Of a DNA stretch of 64,000 nucleotides, positions 42,018 through 50,108 are shown one piece after another. This DNA is from Streptomyces flavidovirens DSM 40150 (GTDB taxonomy: Bacteria; Actinomycetota; Actinomycetes; Streptomycetales; Streptomycetaceae): contig NZ_AUBE01000021.1 in the NCBI RefSeq assembly GCF_000429085.1, positions 1 through 64,000 of the forward strand. Direction: 5' to 3'. A program made the translations under genes and the position numbers. Within the stretch, counting starts at the first letter, position 1, and each line of letters opens with the position of its first letter. The notes under the pieces are model-generated. The model saw nothing but the letters and a program-made list of their open reading frames with translations. It was not told the origin of the DNA and searched no databases.

Positions 42018-42736
42018 ACCCCCGCCGCCCCCAACAACGACCCCGCCCCATAAGTAACCGCCATAGCCAGCGCCCCACCCGCCATGTTCCGCAGCACCGC
42101 CTGCCTCGGGGGTGCGGCCCCCAGTCGGGCGCTGCTCCAGCCCGTCAGGGCCAGTGCGATGAGTACCGACACGACCGTGACCGGGAGCCGCCAGGCCGGG
42201 GGCGGGAGGACGATCGCCAGGAGTGGGAGCAGTGCGCCCACCGTGAAGGCAACGAAGCTGGCGGCCGCCGCGTGCCAGGGGTTGGTGAGGTCCTCGGGGT
42301 CGATGCCGAGCTCCACGCGCGCGTGCGCGCGCAGTGCGTCGCGTTCGGTGAGCTGCTGGGCGGCTTCGCGGGCCACGTCCTCGGACAGGCCACGCGCGGC
42401 CAGCAGCTCCGTCAGTTCGGCCAGTTCCGCCTCCGGGTCCTCCCGTAGCTCCCGGCTTTCCTCGGCCAGCGCCGCCTCCTCGGAGTCGCGCTGCGTCGAC
42501 ACCGATACGTACTCCCCCGCCGCCATCGACATCGACCCGGCGAGCAGTCCGGCGAGGCCCGCCGTCAGGAGCGCGGACCGCTCGTCGGTCGCCCCGGCGA
42601 CGCCGACGACGATGCCGGCGGTCGAGACGATGCCGTCGTTGGCCCCGAGCACCCCGGCGCGCAACCAGTTCAGGCGCGCGCCGAGGGCTCCCCCGTGGGC
42701 TTCGTCATGAGTCTGCGGAGTCTGCTGCTCGGTCAC
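42014..42736 (-). CDS. VIT1/CCC1-family iron or manganese transporter
   Basis: A 240-residue membrane protein with helices at LRAGVLGANDGIVSTAGIVVG (the family signature), LLTAGLAGLLAGSMSMAAGEYVSVSTQ, and three more in the C-terminal part. Between them lies a cytosolic, Glu-rich helical domain (REDPEAELAELTELLAARG) that in this family binds metals. It probably exports Fe2+ or Mn2+ from the cytosol. The GTG at 42736 was chosen from homology; the frame runs to 42838. Confidence 0.88.
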   Translation of the reverse strand: MTEQQTPQTHDEAHGGALGARLNWLRAGVLGANDGIVSTAGIVVGVAGATDERSALLTAGLAGLLAGSMSMAAGEYVSVSTQRDSEEAALAEESRELREDPEAELAELTELLAARGLSEDVAREAAQQLTERDALRAHARVELGIDPEDLTNPWHAAAASFVAFTVGALLPLLAIVLPPPAWRLPVTVVSVLIALALTGWSSARLGAAPPRQAVLRNMAGGALAMAVTYGAGSLLGAAGV

Positions 42737-42761
42737 CCTGGGGAGGGTCTCACCCGTGGCG

Positions 42762-43994
42762 TCACCAGACGCGTACCGACCCGCCCGGCGCGAAGGCCGG
42801 ACTCGTCGCGTCGGGCGGGATCTCGGTGAGGGGCTCATCCACCTCCGCCGCCAGCGGACCCGCCTTCGCCGCGATCCGGCCGAGGAGGGCGAGGTCGAAG
42901 CCGTACACGCGGGCGGCGTTCCCGCCCACCATGGCGGCGACCTCTTCCCTCGGCAGTCCGGCGTACGCGATGCGCAGGCCCTCGCGGGAGTACGGCGCCG
43001 TACCTTCGTCGTGGGGATAGTCGCTGCCCCACATGATCTTGTCGAGGCCGATCCGGTCGCGCAGCGGCACCTCGTGCGGGCGCATGAAGCTCGCGCCGAC
43101 GTAGCAGTTGTCGCGCCAGACCTCGCCGGGGCTGCTGCCCATCGAGCCCGCCAGTCCCGCCCCGAATTTGGACTCCGCGGTGGAGGCGCGCGTCGCTGCC
43201 GCCACCAGACGGGAGTGGTAGTAGTCCAGCATGTCCAGCACGCCGGGGATCCAGCCCGATCCCTGTTCGGTGAGGACCAGCTTCAGGCCGGGGTGGCGGC
43301 GGAACGCCCCGCCGAACATCAGGTGCCACAGGGCCCGGTGCGAGAACCACGTCGTCTCCACCATGAAGACGGCGCGGGCGGCCGGTTCGTCGCCCAGCGG
43401 CGGGGACGCGGAGCCGCCGTGGTGGTTGACGGGTACGTCCAGCTCCTCGCAGACGGCCCAGATCGGGTCGTACGTCTGTGAGTAGAGCTCGGGTATGCCC
43501 GAACCCGGTGGTGCGCCGGGCAGCAGGATGCCCCCGGTGAGGCCTGCCGCTTTGGTGCGGCGGATCTCCCGTACCGCCTCGTCGGCGTCGTTGAGGAGGA
43601 TCTGCGCGACGCCCGCCCGCCGTCCCGGCGCCGCGTCGCAGAAGTCCGCCAGCCACCGGTTGTGGGCGCGCAGGCCCGCCCAGCGCTGTTCGTACTCCGC
43701 CTTCGAGGGTGCGGGGGCCATCAGCGAGGCGCTGGGGAAGAAGGGCGGGATGGTGTTCGGGAAGACCACTTCCGCCACGATGCCGTCCGCCTCCAGTTCG
43801 GCCAGGCGGCGCGCGGAGTTCCAGTTGCGGTCGGCGGTGTCGGCGAGGAGGTCCTCGTACGGGTTGACGTACGTCGCCGCCCACGCGTCGAAGTCGTCGT
43901 GGTGGCGTTTCTCCAAGTACGGCTTGTAGTCGAGGAGGTCGGCGCCCGCGTGGCAGTCGGCGGAGATGACGGTGTACCGGTCGTCGTCGGTCAT
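42762..43994 (-). CDS. amidohydrolase-2 family enzyme (metal-dependent hydrolase or decarboxylase)
   Basis: A 410-residue TIM-barrel enzyme of the amidohydrolase_2 (ACMSD-like) family. Metal-site region near the start is VISADCHAG; further sites are VPVNHHGGS (two His), LVLTEQGSGWIP and MWGSDYPHDEGT (Asp). Relatives hydrolyse or decarboxylate aromatic and other cyclic acids. Its ATG (43994) overlaps the stop of the next amidohydrolase (ATGA). It is the last gene of the catabolic operon. Confidence 0.85.
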   Translation of the reverse strand: MTDDDRYTVISADCHAGADLLDYKPYLEKRHHDDFDAWAATYVNPYEDLLADTADRNWNSARRLAELEADGIVAEVVFPNTIPPFFPSASLMAPAPSKAEYEQRWAGLRAHNRWLADFCDAAPGRRAGVAQILLNDADEAVREIRRTKAAGLTGGILLPGAPPGSGIPELYSQTYDPIWAVCEELDVPVNHHGGSASPPLGDEPAARAVFMVETTWFSHRALWHLMFGGAFRRHPGLKLVLTEQGSGWIPGVLDMLDYYHSRLVAAATRASTAESKFGAGLAGSMGSSPGEVWRDNCYVGASFMRPHEVPLRDRIGLDKIMWGSDYPHDEGTAPYSREGLRIAYAGLPREEVAAMVGGNAARVYGFDLALLGRIAAKAGPLAAEVDEPLTEIPPDATSPAFAPGGSVRVW

Positions 43995-45277
43995 GGTGAC
44001 ACTCCCAGCACCGGGAAGTCGTGTCCGGTCAGCCAGTGGCGCCCCACCTCGCGCGACCTCGCCCACGACGCCTCGACGGCCCCCTGGTCGTCGGGCTGGC
44101 CGAGATCCCTTGGCGTCGGACCGATGCGGCGTGCGAGCGGGGCGAGTTTCGCCGTGTCGAAGCCGAAGACCTCGGCCGCGGCCAGGCCGAGGATGCGGCG
44201 GGTCTCGGTGACGGGGATGTCGTGGAAGGTTCGCTTCAGCCACGCGCGCGTGTCGGGCCAGGTGCCCTCGGGGTGCGGGAAGTCGCTGCCCCACAGGATG
44301 TTGTCGACGCCGATCTCGTAGCGCTGGGCGAGTTCGCGGCGCTTGGTGTTGGTGGCGCAGATGAAGACCTGCCGGTCCAGGTACTCGCTGGGCGGCCGCT
44401 TGAGTTCCGCGAAGGGGGAGAGTTTCTTTCCGCCGTGCGCGCCCAGGTACAGGCGGTCCATGAACCACAGCTGGTTCGGCAGCCACCAGCAGCCGGACTC
44501 GGCGACGCCGAACCTCAGCCCCGGATGGCGCTCGAAGACGCCCGACCAGAGCAGGAACCACAGCGGCCTGGCCGGCCACCACGTCACCTCGGAGACGTAG
44601 ATGCCCAGGTGGTCGCCGTACTCGTGGCGCGGCGCGGCGCCCGAGTGGGTCACCACCGGCATGCCCGTCTCGGCCGCCGCCGCCCACACCGGGTCGTAAC
44701 GGCGGTCGTGGTACGGCGGCCTGTCGACCCACATCGAGGGGATCATCAGCGCGCCCAGCCCGGACTCCTTGGCCCGGTGGATCTCCGCGACGGCCTTCTC
44801 CACCTCACCCGTGATGGGCAGGAGCGCCACGCCGCAGTGCCGTTCGGGGTTCTGCGCCACGAATTCGGCGAGCCACCGGTTGTGCGCCTGCGCGCCCGCC
44901 ATGCCCAGGCGCGGGTCCTGGTCGCCGGAGAGGCCGAGGCCGACGCCGAAGGGCGCGGCGGTCCGGCTGTCGACGGCATCGGCGTCCGGGAAGACGACCT
45001 CGGCGGCCACTCCGTCGCCGTCGAGCTCTTTGAGGCGCTGGGCGGTGTCCCAGCCGCCGCGCAGGCCCTCCTCGTTGTCCTGGAACCACTTGGCGGCGAA
45101 GGCCTCGTTGCGTACGCCCAGGCGCGTCATCTCCTCACGGCGGGCGTCGCGCTGCCCGAGGAAGTCGTCGAAGTCGCGGTGGAAGGCGCTGTCCAGGTAG
45201 GGCCGGTACCGCTCGGTTGGCAGACCGGCGTGGCAGTCGGAGGAGATGATCAGGTACGGGTCGTTCTGTGCTGTCAT
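43991..45277 (-). CDS. amidohydrolase-2 family enzyme, paralogue
   Basis: A 428-residue paralogue of the preceding gene with the same barrel features: IISSDCHAGLPTERYRPYLD, MPVVTHSGAAP, FGVAESGCWWLPN and LWGSDFPHPEGTWPD. The two share the layout but differ in the region around residues 40-110. Having two adjacent members suggests they handle successive substrates or form a heteromer. It lies 12 bases after the SDR stop. Confidence 0.85.
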   Translation of the reverse strand: MTAQNDPYLIISSDCHAGLPTERYRPYLDSAFHRDFDDFLGQRDARREEMTRLGVRNEAFAAKWFQDNEEGLRGGWDTAQRLKELDGDGVAAEVVFPDADAVDSRTAAPFGVGLGLSGDQDPRLGMAGAQAHNRWLAEFVAQNPERHCGVALLPITGEVEKAVAEIHRAKESGLGALMIPSMWVDRPPYHDRRYDPVWAAAAETGMPVVTHSGAAPRHEYGDHLGIYVSEVTWWPARPLWFLLWSGVFERHPGLRFGVAESGCWWLPNQLWFMDRLYLGAHGGKKLSPFAELKRPPSEYLDRQVFICATNTKRRELAQRYEIGVDNILWGSDFPHPEGTWPDTRAWLKRTFHDIPVTETRRILGLAAAEVFGFDTAKLAPLARRIGPTPRDLGQPDDQGAVEASWARSREVGRHWLTGHDFPVLGVSP

Positions 45278-45289
45278 CGCGTGTCCCCC

Positions 45290-46174
45290 TCAGTCGAGAA
45301 TGAAGCTCTCCAGGTACGACGGATTGGCGCGGTCGAGCATCGACCGCGCCCGCGCGCGGATCTGCCGGTCGCTGTGCTCGCTCGCCGGCAGCATCCAGAA
45401 GCGGTCCGCGGTTATCCCCTCCACGACGGTCTCGGCGACGTACTCGACCGGCGTGAACTCGATCTCGTGCCCCGCCTCCCTCATCGCCGTCTCCCACTGC
45501 CCGAGACTGCGGTACGGCGTCTTGCGCGGCCGTTCCTTGGCCCAGCGCGGGGGCCGGTTCCTGTGTGACTCCCACAGCCCCGTACGGAGCATGTGCGGTC
45601 CCGGAAACAGCACCGACGCGCTCACGGGAACGTTCTCCGCCCGCAGGTGGGCGTACAGCGACTCGGTCATCGTCACGACGGCCGCCTTGGTGACGGCGTA
45701 CACGGACGCGGTCGGCAGCGGGGCGATTCCGCCGTCCCCCGACGACGTATTGACGACGTGTCCGGGTTCGCCGCCGGCGATCATCCGGGGAACGAACGCC
45801 TGGATGCCGTGGAAGACGCCCCACACGTTGACCGCGAACGCCCACTTCCAGTCGTTCACCTCGTGCTCCCACATGCGGCCCTCCGCGCCGGAGCCGACCC
45901 CCGCGTTGTTGCACAGCACGTGCACCGCGCCGAAGGTGTCGTACGCCGCGTCGGCGAGCGCGGTGACGTCACCGCGCTCGCTGACGTCGACGACCCGTGC
46001 GAGCACCCGCGCGCCCTGCGCCCGGAGTCCTGACGCGGCCTTCTCCAGCGCCCCCTCCTCCACATCGGCGAGTACGACCTTGAGCCCCTCGGCGGCGAAC
46101 CGGCGGGCCAGCGCGAGCCCGATGCCGCTCGCCGCGCCCGTGACCACCGCGACCTGCCCCTGCGCCAGCCGCAT
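45290..46174 (-). CDS. short-chain dehydrogenase/reductase of the catabolic cluster
   Basis: A 294-residue SDR with N-terminal VVTGAASGIGLALARRF, NNAGVG, Ser in VNTSSGDGG, YAVTKAAV (YxxxK) and a C-terminal extension of about 45 residues. The ATG at 46174 overlaps the acetoacetate-decarboxylase-like stop (ATGA). It is probably the alcohol/ketone step of the pathway encoded here. Confidence 0.87.
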   Translation of the reverse strand: MRLAQGQVAVVTGAASGIGLALARRFAAEGLKVVLADVEEGALEKAASGLRAQGARVLARVVDVSERGDVTALADAAYDTFGAVHVLCNNAGVGSGAEGRMWEHEVNDWKWAFAVNVWGVFHGIQAFVPRMIAGGEPGHVVNTSSGDGGIAPLPTASVYAVTKAAVVTMTESLYAHLRAENVPVSASVLFPGPHMLRTGLWESHRNRPPRWAKERPRKTPYRSLGQWETAMREAGHEIEFTPVEYVAETVVEGITADRFWMLPASEHSDRQIRARARSMLDRANPSYLESFILD

Positions 46175-46971
46175 CAGACGCTCCCTTCCGGCGGGCCGTC
46201 GAGGATCTGCCACGGGTCGTCGTACCGCTGGTGGATGTACGGAAGGAGCGCCCGCCCGCTCACCCGCTCCACCACCCGTCCCTTCTGGTCGGTGGTCTTC
46301 TCGCCGATGGTGATCTCCACGACGCGGTGTACGGGCAGATCGGCGACCGGGTCGTACATCGACTCGCGCAGCACCACGTCGCCGGTGATCCGCTCCAGCT
46401 TGCGGACCTTCTCGTTGCGGACGCAGTGCACGAGGACCGGGTCGGCGTCGAAGCCCCGGCCGTCCACCGCGGGCAGGAACTTGTAGTAGAAGTCCACCTT
46501 CCGGTCCGGTCCGGGCAGCGGCAGCGGGCCCTCCACCGCGCCCCGTACCTCGACGAAGGCGATGCCGTGGCGGGCGAGCGCCGCCCGTACGACCGGGCCG
46601 TCGCGGTCGACGGTCACCTCGCCCAGCTTCTTCGGCTCGCCGAAGACCTCGCGGCCGCCGGTCAGGGCGCGTTCGTGGGTCATCGGCATGACGAGGGGGT
46701 ACCAGCCGGTGACCCCGTCATGGACGGCGGCGACCGCCACCGAACCCGCGCCCAGCGGATAGCCCGGCAGCTCGACCTTGCTGATGGCGGCTCGTACGAA
46801 CGGCCGCTCGGCGGGTTTGAGCGGTGGCGGCAGTACGGCGGCCACCGCGTCCGGGTCGCTCTCCCAGAGGGCCACCACACCGGTGGACCAGATGTCGGGG
46901 AGCTGGGAACTGGATGCGCGCGCCGCCGCGATCTCGGCCTCGGTCCGCGCGCCGTACCGTACGCGTGCCAT
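46174..46971 (-). CDS. acetoacetate decarboxylase-family protein
   Basis: A 265-residue protein of the acetoacetate decarboxylase superfamily, conserved in YPLGAGSVAVAAVHDG, WYPLVMPMTHERALTGGREVFGEPKK and DFYYKFLPAVDG. The Glu/Arg/Lys pocket region FGEPKKLGEV is visible. True acetoacetate decarboxylases use a Schiff-base Lys; which Lys serves here is not clear. It is the first gene of the operon, starting 93 bases from the TetR palindrome. The ATG at 46971 was chosen by homology; the frame is open much further upstream. Confidence 0.84.
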   Translation of the reverse strand: MARVRYGARTEAEIAAARASSSQLPDIWSTGVVALWESDPDAVAAVLPPPLKPAERPFVRAAISKVELPGYPLGAGSVAVAAVHDGVTGWYPLVMPMTHERALTGGREVFGEPKKLGEVTVDRDGPVVRAALARHGIAFVEVRGAVEGPLPLPGPDRKVDFYYKFLPAVDGRGFDADPVLVHCVRNEKVRKLERITGDVVLRESMYDPVADLPVHRVVEITIGEKTTDQKGRVVERVSGRALLPYIHQRYDDPWQILDGPPEGSV

Positions 46972-47005
46972 GTCGTACCGCCCTTCGTCGGGAGGGAGGA
47001 ACTCG

Positions 47006-47050
47006 GGAACCTGGAACTCCGGAACCTGGAACCCTGGGACCTGGAATCCT
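47006..47050. repeat. 15-bp tandem repeat, three copies
   Basis: GGAACCTGGAACTCC, GGAACCTGGAACCCT and GGGACCTGGAATCCT lie end to end between the operator and the first operon gene. Partial copies (GTGGCCCT, GGGACCTG) continue to 47066. They lie in what should be the 5' leader or promoter of the operon. Confidence 0.85.
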
Positions 47051-47064
47051 GTGGCCCTGGGACC

Positions 47065-47079
47065 TGTAACACTGTTACA
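47065..47079. promoter_or_regulatory. TetR-type operator palindrome
   Basis: TGTAAC-ACT-GTTACA is a perfect 15-base inverted repeat, 53 bases before the TetR gene and 93 bases before the divergent operon. It has the classic spacing of TetR-family sites. It likely mediates repression of both transcripts. Confidence 0.8.
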
Positions 47080-47131
47080 CCCGCGTCGATGAAGGGGAAA
47101 GAGCCGTGCGCGCACGGGATTTGGGGGCGCC

Positions 47132-47794
47132 ATGCCACGCAGTACACGCACCGCACTGACCCGCGACGAGGTCCTGGACGCCGCCGCGGCTCTCGTCAAG
47201 CAGCACGGTCCGGCGTCGCTCACGATGCGCAAGCTCGCCGCCGAGCTCGGTACGGCGGTCACCTCGATCTACTGGCACGTCGGCAACCGCGAGTCGCTCC
47301 TCGACGCCCTCGTCGAGCGGACCGTCGAGGAGATGGGCGCCGTCCGCCCGGCCGGCCGCACCCCGGCCGCCCGCATCGTCTCCGTCGCCCGCGGTCTGCG
47401 CCGCGAGCTGCGCGAGCGCCCCCACCTGATCGCGATGGTCCACGAACGCGGCCTCACCGAGCGGATGTTCCTGCCCGCCCAGCAGGCCCTCGTCCACGAG
47501 GTGCACGCGGCGGGCCTGCGCGGCGCGCGGGCCGCCGAGGCCGTACGGGCCGTCCAGTTCCAGGTCGTCGGTTACGTCCTCGTCGAGCGCAACCGCGAAC
47601 GCGCCCCCGTACAGCACCCGGGCGAGGAGGACCTGTGGGACGCGCAGACCGCCGAACACGACCCGGCCCTCGCCCGCGCTCTGGCCCGTCCCCCGGATCC
47701 CGAACGCCTCTTCGTCAACTCCGTGAGGGCTCTCGTGGACGGTCTGCTCCCCCGGGCGGGCGGGGCTGTCAGTGGGGGCCCGTATCCTCAGTGA
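47132..47794 (+). CDS. TetR-family transcriptional regulator
   Basis: A 220-residue TetR regulator. The N-terminal helix-turn-helix (about 10-55) has DEVLDAAAALVKQHGPASLTMRKLAAELG and VTSIYWHVGNRESLLDAL. The C-terminal ligand domain is Arg/Ala-rich and unrecognised. The palindrome at 47065-47079 lies between it and the catabolic operon. The start is the ATG at 47132 by homology. Ligand unknown; likely a substrate or intermediate of the operon. Confidence 0.92.
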   Translation: MPRSTRTALTRDEVLDAAAALVKQHGPASLTMRKLAAELGTAVTSIYWHVGNRESLLDALVERTVEEMGAVRPAGRTPAARIVSVARGLRRELRERPHLIAMVHERGLTERMFLPAQQALVHEVHAAGLRGARAAEAVRAVQFQVVGYVLVERNRERAPVQHPGEEDLWDAQTAEHDPALARALARPPDPERLFVNSVRALVDGLLPRAGGAVSGGPYPQ

Positions 47795-47796
47795 CC

Positions 47797-48783
47797 ATGC
47801 TCGAAGACCAGCCGACAGCACCGACAGCAGCGCCGTGGCCGACCGCCTACCCGAAGGGGTACGCGGTCGTCGACGTGGAGACCACCGGGCTCGCGCGTGA
47901 CGACCGGATAATCTCCGCTGCCGTCTACCGGCTGGACTACCGGGGGGACGTGGAGGACCACTGGTACACGCTCGTCAACCCGGAGCGCGATCCCGGCCCC
48001 GTTTGGATCCACGGCCTGACGAGCGATGTGCTCGTGGACGCCCCGCTGTTCCCGGACATCGCCGCCGAACTGTCCGAGCGGCTCGACGGCCGGGTGCTCG
48101 TCGCGCACAACGCGATGTTCGACTGGTCGATGATCGCCCGCGAGTACGCCCGCGCCGAGCGCACCGCGCCCGTCCAGCAGCGGCTGTGCACCATCGCACT
48201 CTCCAAGGAGCTGCGACTGCCGCTGCCCAACCACAAGCTGGAGTCGCTGGCCGCGCATTTCGGCGTCGTACAGCAGCGTGCGCACCATGCCCTCGACGAC
48301 GCGCGGGTGCTGGCCGAGGCGTTCCGCCCGAGCCTGCACGCGGCGGCGCGGGGTGGCATGCGGCTGCCGCTGCTCGAATGCCTGCCGCTCACCGAGTGGT
48401 CGGACTCGCCCCCCGCACCACGGGTAGGCCACCAGGCGTCGTACCGGGGCGCGAGCGGGGGCAGCTGGCGCCCGTCACGCAGGCGGCCGGCGTGTCCGTA
48501 CCCGAACCCCGGACGGTACGAACCGGGCAAACTGCTCAAGCAGGGCATGCGCGTGGCGTTTTCCGGCGACACGTCCGTGGACCGCGAGCTGCTGGAGGAC
48601 CGCGCGATCGAGGCGGGCCTGCACATCGCGACGAGCGTGTCCCGACTCACGAGCCTGCTCGTCACCAACGACCCCGGCTCGACCACGTCCAAGACCGTCA
48701 AGGCCAAGTCCTTCGGCACCCCCGTCGTCGACGAGGCGGCCTTCACCCAGCTTCTGCGGGACGTCTCCCCGGCCGAGGGGTGA
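47797..48783 (+). CDS. DEDDh exonuclease with C-terminal BRCT domain
   Basis: A 328-residue protein. DnaQ-like 3'-5' exonuclease (about 20-185): VVDVETTGLARDDRII (first DE), VLVAHNAMFDWSMI, and HHALDDARVLAEAF (HxxxxD). A C-terminal BRCT domain (about 250-325) begins GMRVAFSGDTSVDRELLEDRA. Such proteins act in DNA repair or replication processing. The ATG at 47797 is 8 bases after TATCCT (47783-47788), overlapping the end of the TetR gene, so it is probably leaderless. An upstream in-frame GTG (47791) is possible. Confidence 0.88.
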   Translation: MLEDQPTAPTAAPWPTAYPKGYAVVDVETTGLARDDRIISAAVYRLDYRGDVEDHWYTLVNPERDPGPVWIHGLTSDVLVDAPLFPDIAAELSERLDGRVLVAHNAMFDWSMIAREYARAERTAPVQQRLCTIALSKELRLPLPNHKLESLAAHFGVVQQRAHHALDDARVLAEAFRPSLHAAARGGMRLPLLECLPLTEWSDSPPAPRVGHQASYRGASGGSWRPSRRRPACPYPNPGRYEPGKLLKQGMRVAFSGDTSVDRELLEDRAIEAGLHIATSVSRLTSLLVTNDPGSTTSKTVKAKSFGTPVVDEAAFTQLLRDVSPAEG

Positions 48784-48879
48784 GGCGGGAAAGGCGAGTC
48801 GCGGCAGACGGGTGATTGGTACGCGACTCGCCCGCCGGCCACTCGCCCTTACGCCGCCCGCCGTCCCACCCTGTGGCGC

Positions 48880-49113
48880 ATGGCACGTTGCGAGGTATGC
48901 GGAAACGACTACGGCATGTCCTTCGAAGTGCACGCGCAGGGCGCGGTGCACGTCTTCGACTGCTTCGCCTGCGCCATCCACCGGATGGCACCCATCTGCG
49001 AGCACTGCAGGGTCCAGATCCTGGGCCAGGGCGTGGAGGTGGAGGGCCGCTGGTTCTGCGGCGCTCACTGCGCACGCGCGGAAGGGAAGGTGGGCATCGT
49101 CGACAAGGTCTGA
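48880..49113 (+). CDS. Cys-rich zinc-binding small protein
   Basis: A 77-residue protein with four Cys pairs: CEVCG (4-8), CFAC, CEHC and CGAHC. This pattern suggests two zinc ribbons or a rubredoxin-like site. Conserved HRMAPICEHCRVQILGQGVEVEGRW. I know it as a conserved actinobacterial hypothetical. It lies between an exonuclease and SURF1, in the same direction; function unknown. Confidence 0.8.
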   Translation: MARCEVCGNDYGMSFEVHAQGAVHVFDCFACAIHRMAPICEHCRVQILGQGVEVEGRWFCGAHCARAEGKVGIVDKV

Positions 49114-49188
49114 GGGCCCGCCTGCCGGATCGCCCCGGCGGGTGACCCACCCGCCGGGGACCACCGCGCGCCAGGTAACGTCAAGGAC

Positions 49189-49992
49189 GTGTACCGCTTC
49201 CTGTTGTCCCGGCAGTGGGTGATCCTCACCCTCCTGATGCTCGTCCTCATCCCCACGATGGTCGAGCTGGGCTTCTGGCAGCTGCACCGGCACGAGCACC
49301 GGGTCGCGCAGAACAAGCTGATCTCCGCGAACCTCAGGGCGAAGCCCCTCCCCGTCGGTGACCTCACCTCCCCCGGACACACCGTGCCGCGCACCGACTA
49401 CTGGCGCCGAGTGACCGCCACCGGTACGTACGACACCGCGCACGAAGTCGTCGTACGCCGCAGGACCGACGCGGACGACCAGGTCGGCTTCCACGTCCTG
49501 ACCCCGCTGGTCATGGACGACGGCCGGGCCGTCCTCGTCAACCGCGGCTGGGTCCCGTTCGGCGCCGACCAGCAGGCGTTCCCCGAGGTCCCGGCCGCCC
49601 CCAAGGGCGAAGTCACCGTCACCGGACGCCTCAAGGCCGACGAGACGACGGCGGGCAGCGGCATCAAGGACCTGAGCGGTCTGCCGCCCCGGCAGATCAT
49701 GCTGATCAACAGCGAGCAGCAGGCGAAGGCGCTCTCGCGGCCCGTCCTCGGCGGCTACATCGAGCAGACGGAGCCCGTCCCGGCGGGCCCCCGACCGCAG
49801 CTCGTGCCCGAGCCCGACGCCGGCTCGATCGGCCCGCACATGGCGTACGCCGTGCAGTGGTGGCTGTTCGCCGCCGCGGTGCCGGTCGGCTGGGTCGTTC
49901 TCGTACGCCGCGAACTGCGCGACCGCGCCGCCCGGGCCGAGGCCGGTGCGGGCGGCGCCGCCGAGGCCGAGCCGGCCACCGCCGACGCCTGA
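49189..49992 (+). CDS. SURF1-family cytochrome c oxidase assembly protein
   Basis: A 267-residue SURF1-like protein with one N-terminal and one C-terminal transmembrane helix (WVILTLLMLVLIPTMVELGFW; WWLFAAAVPVGWVVLV) around a periplasmic domain. The family signatures LGFWQLHRHEHR and VLVNRGWVPFG are present. It helps assemble heme-copper oxidases. The GTG at 49189 is 7 bases after TAACGT (49176-49181), probably leaderless. Its 3' end lies in a tandem repeat. Confidence 0.88.
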   Translation: MYRFLLSRQWVILTLLMLVLIPTMVELGFWQLHRHEHRVAQNKLISANLRAKPLPVGDLTSPGHTVPRTDYWRRVTATGTYDTAHEVVVRRRTDADDQVGFHVLTPLVMDDGRAVLVNRGWVPFGADQQAFPEVPAAPKGEVTVTGRLKADETTAGSGIKDLSGLPPRQIMLINSEQQAKALSRPVLGGYIEQTEPVPAGPRPQLVPEPDAGSIGPHMAYAVQWWLFAAAVPVGWVVLVRRELRDRAARAEAGAGGAAEAEPATADA

Positions 49993-50051
49993 GCCGAGCC
50001 CACCGCCGACGCCTGCGCCGATGCCCACCGCTGACGCCTGCGCCGATGCCC
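49978..50051 (+). repeat. 24-25 bp tandem repeat across the SURF1 stop
   Basis: Three units, each ACCGCCGACGCCTG..., then GCCGAT/GCCGAG and GCCC. The first is one base shorter than the others, and this puts the SURF1 stop codon (TGA at 49990-49992) in frame. The other two units are non-coding. Confidence 0.85.
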
Positions 50052-50108
50052 TCGGTGGCACCGCCCCATGCCGCTTAATGCCACGTCCGTGCGGGAACAC
50101 GAGTGTGC

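Noticed and set aside
46231..47796. Extended N-terminus for the exonuclease (850-codon frame)
   Set aside because: The upstream part overlaps the acetoacetate-decarboxylase-like and TetR genes; homology and a TATCCT -10 box support the start at 47797.
49992..50102. Frameshifted C-terminal extension of SURF1
   Set aside because: The repeat units would encode an Ala/Asp tail if one base were inserted, but the existing stop is in a normal position for the family, so a sequencing error is not required.
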